Shown here in pieces: positions 61,191 to 64,000 of a stretch of 64,000 bases of DNA. The first letter of the stretch is position 1; each line of letters opens with the position of its first letter. Source of the DNA: Escallonia rubra (taxonomy: Eukaryota; Streptophyta; Magnoliopsida; Escalloniales; Escalloniaceae). The notes under the pieces were generated by a model. It was not told where the DNA came from. It did no database searches and was given only the letters and a program-made list of their open reading frames with translations. A program made the translations under genes and the position numbers. The stretch is from the NCBI GenBank assembly GCA_033065855.1, contig JAVXUO010000878.1, forward strand, positions 558,001 through 622,000. The letters run 5' to 3'.

Positions 61191-64000
61191 AGACGCTACT
61201 GGTGGTATATGTGCAAGTTCTCAGCATTCCAAGTACGAGGGATGGATTCTCCAGAAAGTGTTCCTAGTGTGTAGGCACTCGGTTTGAGCACATTTATAAC
61301 ACGGTAAGGACCTTCCCAATTTGGAGATAACTTTCCCATCGCTGCCTTGGGATCATAGACTTCTAATTTGCGAAGGACCAGATCTCCCTCGTTAAACTGC
61401 TTGAGACGAACTCTTTGATTGTAATACCGCGCAACTTGTTGTTTTATAACAACGGATCGTTCATGGGCTTGAGTTCGAGCTTCTTCTACCAAATTAAGAT
61501 TTTCTCAGAGTCCAACTTTGTTGTTTCCTTCAGTGAAGTGCAAGGTCCGTATCGTTGGAACTCCTATCTCAACTGGTAACATTGCTTCTGTTCCCTAGCA
61601 GAGTGAGAAAGGTGTTTCCCCAGTGACCGAATGTGAAGTTGTTCGATAGGCCCACAACACCTTGGGGAGTTCATCCACGCATGTGCCTTTAACTTCATCC
61701 AGCTTCTTCTTTAACCCTTGTAAGATGCTTCGGTTCATGTTTTCAATCTGACCATTGGATTGTGGATGAGCTACAGAAGTGAACCTCAAATCGATCGAGA
61801 GGTTCGTGCAAAAGGTTCGGAAGTTGTTGCTGTCAAACTGCTTTTTGTTCTCAACGACTAGAGCTCTTGGTACTCCAAAATGGCAGACTACATTTTTCTA
61901 GAAGAAATCCTCACATTTGGCTGAAGTAATGGTTGCCAGGGATTCTGCTTCAGTCCATTTGGTGAAGTAGTCTATCGCCACGATCACAAATCGTCGTTGT
62001 CCAGATGCCATGGGAAAAAGGGCCTAGCATATCCATTCTCCATATTGCAAAAGGAGTTGGAGAGACAACCAAAGTCAAAGGGGCGACTGGTGTATGTGAT
62101 ACTGGGGCAAACTTTTGACATTTGTCACACCTTCGTGTGAATTCGATGGCGTCTTTCTGCATCGTAGGCCAATAATATCCTTGCCTTAAGATTTTCAGGG
62201 CTAATGTCCGGCCTCCGAGGTGTTGACCACATATCCCTTCATGTACTTCTTGTAATGCGTATAAGGATTCTGACGGGCGTAAGCATCTGAGGTAAGGAAG
62301 GCTGAATGATTTCTTGTATAGAATTCCTTCCACTAATGCATACCAAGTAGCTTTGACACGAAGGTTCCTCGCCTCATGTCTTTCACTTGGTAATTCGCTT
62401 GTGGACAAGTATTTGATGATCATATCCATCCAACAGGGTTCTTGATCCATCAAGTTTGGGAACGATATTGCAATCCTTGAGGAATTCAAGGTAAACCGAG
62501 CGTCGGACATTTGTTGCTTCGACGGAAGCAAGTCTTGATAATGTATCTGCCTGAGTATTCTGATCTCGAGGGATTTGTTGAATGTTGAAGTTTTCAAACT
62601 TCGCAGCTAATGTTTTGACTAATTGGAGATATTGAGCCATTCTTTCGTCTCTGGCCTCGTAATCTCCTAAGACATGATTGACCACCAGTTGGGAATCGCT
62701 ATGAACTGATAGCGAATCCACCTTTAAAGCATGTGCTAGCCATATCCCCGTGAGAAGAGCCTCATCTTCCGCTTCATTATTTGAGGCTTGAAATCCAAAG
62801 TGAAGTGTGTACTCAACAATAAAACCTTCTGGATTGGTAAGGATGATTCCAGCTCAACTGCTACCAACAGCTAAAGAACTGTCTACATAAAGATTCCAAG
62901 GATCTGGAACCTCAGAAATCACCAATTGAGGGGGGTCTTCAGGTAATGTACGCTCGACAATGAAGTCTGTTAAGGCTTAAGCCTTAATGGCAGTGCAAGG
63001 TTTATATTGGATATTGAATTCCCCCAACTCGATGGACCAATTTACCAATCTTCATGATGCCTCGGGGCTCAGTAAAACCTTTATAAGTGGTTGGTCCGTC
63101 AGAACGATGATGGTATGAGACTGGAAATACGGTCAAAGACACCTAGCTGATATGATGAGGGCTAGTGCAATCTTGTCGATCTTCGGATATCTTGTCTCTA
63201 CATCTTGTAAGAGTTTGCTGATGTAATAGATGGGTTTCTGGACTCCATCCTCCTCTCTGACTAAAACAATGCTTATTGCGACCTCGGTGACAGAGAGAAA
63301 TAGAAACAAGTCTTCTCCTGGAAGTGGTTTCGAATGTAAGGGCGGAGAACTTAAGTATGTTTTGAGTTCTTTGAACGATTTCTGACAATCTTCTGTCCAA
63401 ACAAAAATTTTCGCTTTCCTGATGGCTCTGAAGAATGGCAAGCATCGTTCAGCTGATCGAGCCATGAAACTTCCCAGGGCTGCGACCCTTCCTGTTAGCT
63501 CTTGCACTTGTTTGATGGTTTTTGGGGACGTCATGGTTTGAATGGCTTTGATCTTTTCTGGGTTCACCTCAATTCCTCGTTAAGAAACTATAAATCCCAA
63601 AAACTTCCTTGATGCAACTCTGAAAGCGCATTTGAGTGGGTTCAGCTTCATTTTATACTTTCAAAGGATGTCGAAAGTCTCTTTCAAGTCTTTGACATGG
63701 AATTCAGACTTTATACTCTTGACGAGCATATCGTCAACATAGACCTCCATGTTCTTTCTGATTAAGTCTCGAAATATCATGTTCACCAGGCGTTGGTAAG
63801 TTGCTCCGGCATTCTTGAGTTCGAAGGGCATTACTTTATAACAATATAACCCTTTTTCTGGGATGAACGAATTTTTGGAGACATAATAGCATCATGATCT
63901 GGTTGTAACCAGAATATGCATCCATAAAACTGAGTAGTTCGTGACCCGAAGTAGCATCAATAAGAAGGTCAATCCTTGGAAAGGGGGTAGTTATCCTTCG

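Larger units (their letters stand above)
57042..64000 (-). mobile_element. Ty3/gypsy element of the Tat lineage, fossil; continues past the window
   Basis: Pol is on the minus strand: RT end (about 64,000-63,600), Ty3-type RNase H (LFLFLSVTEVAISIVLVRE, 63,567-63,133), a second RNase H of the RVT_3 type (SVHSDSQLVVNHVLGDYEAR, 62,721-62,500), integrase with zinc finger and core (GQHLGGRTLALKILRQGYYW, CDKCQKFAP, WRMDMLGPF; 62,597-61,950) and integrase C-terminus (LRKLEVYDPKAAMGKLSPNW, up to about 61,196). A doubled RNase H is the hallmark of Tat elements. Between pol and the 3' LTR side lie an accessory ORF of opposite orientation and a tandem array; Tat elements are known for such extra antisense ORFs. 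The left edge is taken at TGTCAATATCTCC (57,042) within LTR E and is uncertain. Broken in several places. Confidence 0.82.

Noticed and set aside
1-64000. CRISPR array, tRNA, rRNA or bacterial operon
   Set aside because: No regularly spaced identical repeats with unique spacers, no cloverleaf or rRNA signature noticed; the content is typical plant nuclear DNA. The iMet-like words are LTR primer binding sites, not tRNA genes.

Overview
The window is a piece of a large, transposon-rich plant nuclear genome, probably a eudicot. The evidence is a spliced plant BAHD acyltransferase, Ty1/copia and Ty3/gypsy LTR elements, CACTA, MULE, hAT and Tourist/Stowaway-type DNA elements, L1-type LINEs and a Caulimoviridae-like endogenous pararetrovirus. 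I see no bacterial signature, CRISPR array, rRNA or tRNA gene. The species cannot be fixed from the sequence alone.

Layout. 1-2394: right arm of a CACTA element with a relict transposase domain (DUF4216-like), three blocks of tandem repeats and a terminal TTTAGCGACGG array. 2395-5570: G/T-rich DNA, then a 5'-truncated L1-type LINE. 5.77-12.0 kb: AT-rich repeat land with a recurring unit of about 480 bp, a Tourist MITE and a possible Helitron end. 12,134-15,727 (minus strand): the only host gene that looks whole, a two-exon BAHD acyltransferase of the coniferyl-alcohol-acyltransferase type (457 aa, 2.2-kb intron). 15.8-20.2 kb: intergenic DNA with microsatellites and small hairpin repeats. 20,186-25,044: broken Ty1/copia element, minus strand.

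25.4-37.0 kb: an old CACTA element whose TNPA-like gene (minus strand) is split by an 8.5-kb gypsy chromovirus (27,150-35,650). The gag of that chromovirus is in turn split by a second CACTA (30,093-32,373, perfect 3-bp target duplication). A MULE-like MITE with an 11-bp target duplication lies in the same CACTA. 37.05-37.79 kb: LINE ORF1 remnant (DUF4283 plus zinc knuckle), minus strand.

37.8-57.0 kb: a tower of very long LTRs of one family (ends TGTAACACCCC...GTTACA, about 3.96 kb when insertions are subtracted). They are nested in one another as solo LTRs with target duplications, and carry a hAT element, a foldback MITE, a pararetrovirus fossil, a MULE with palindromic TIRs and a solo copia-type LTR. 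57.04-64.0 kb: a Tat-lineage gypsy element read on the minus strand (RT, RNase H, second RNase H, integrase). It has an oppositely oriented accessory ORF of the Transposase_28/'putative gypsy type transposon' type, and a short-unit tandem array near its 3' LTR side.

Most of the window is therefore a stratified record of insertions. The acyltransferase is the one gene with a plausible current cellular role, in phenylpropanoid ester or phenylpropene-precursor metabolism. The most unusual signals are the sharing of TTTAGCGACG-like motifs between the CACTA ends and the long LTR family, the four-level LTR nest, and two foldback elements whose TIRs themselves contain hairpins.
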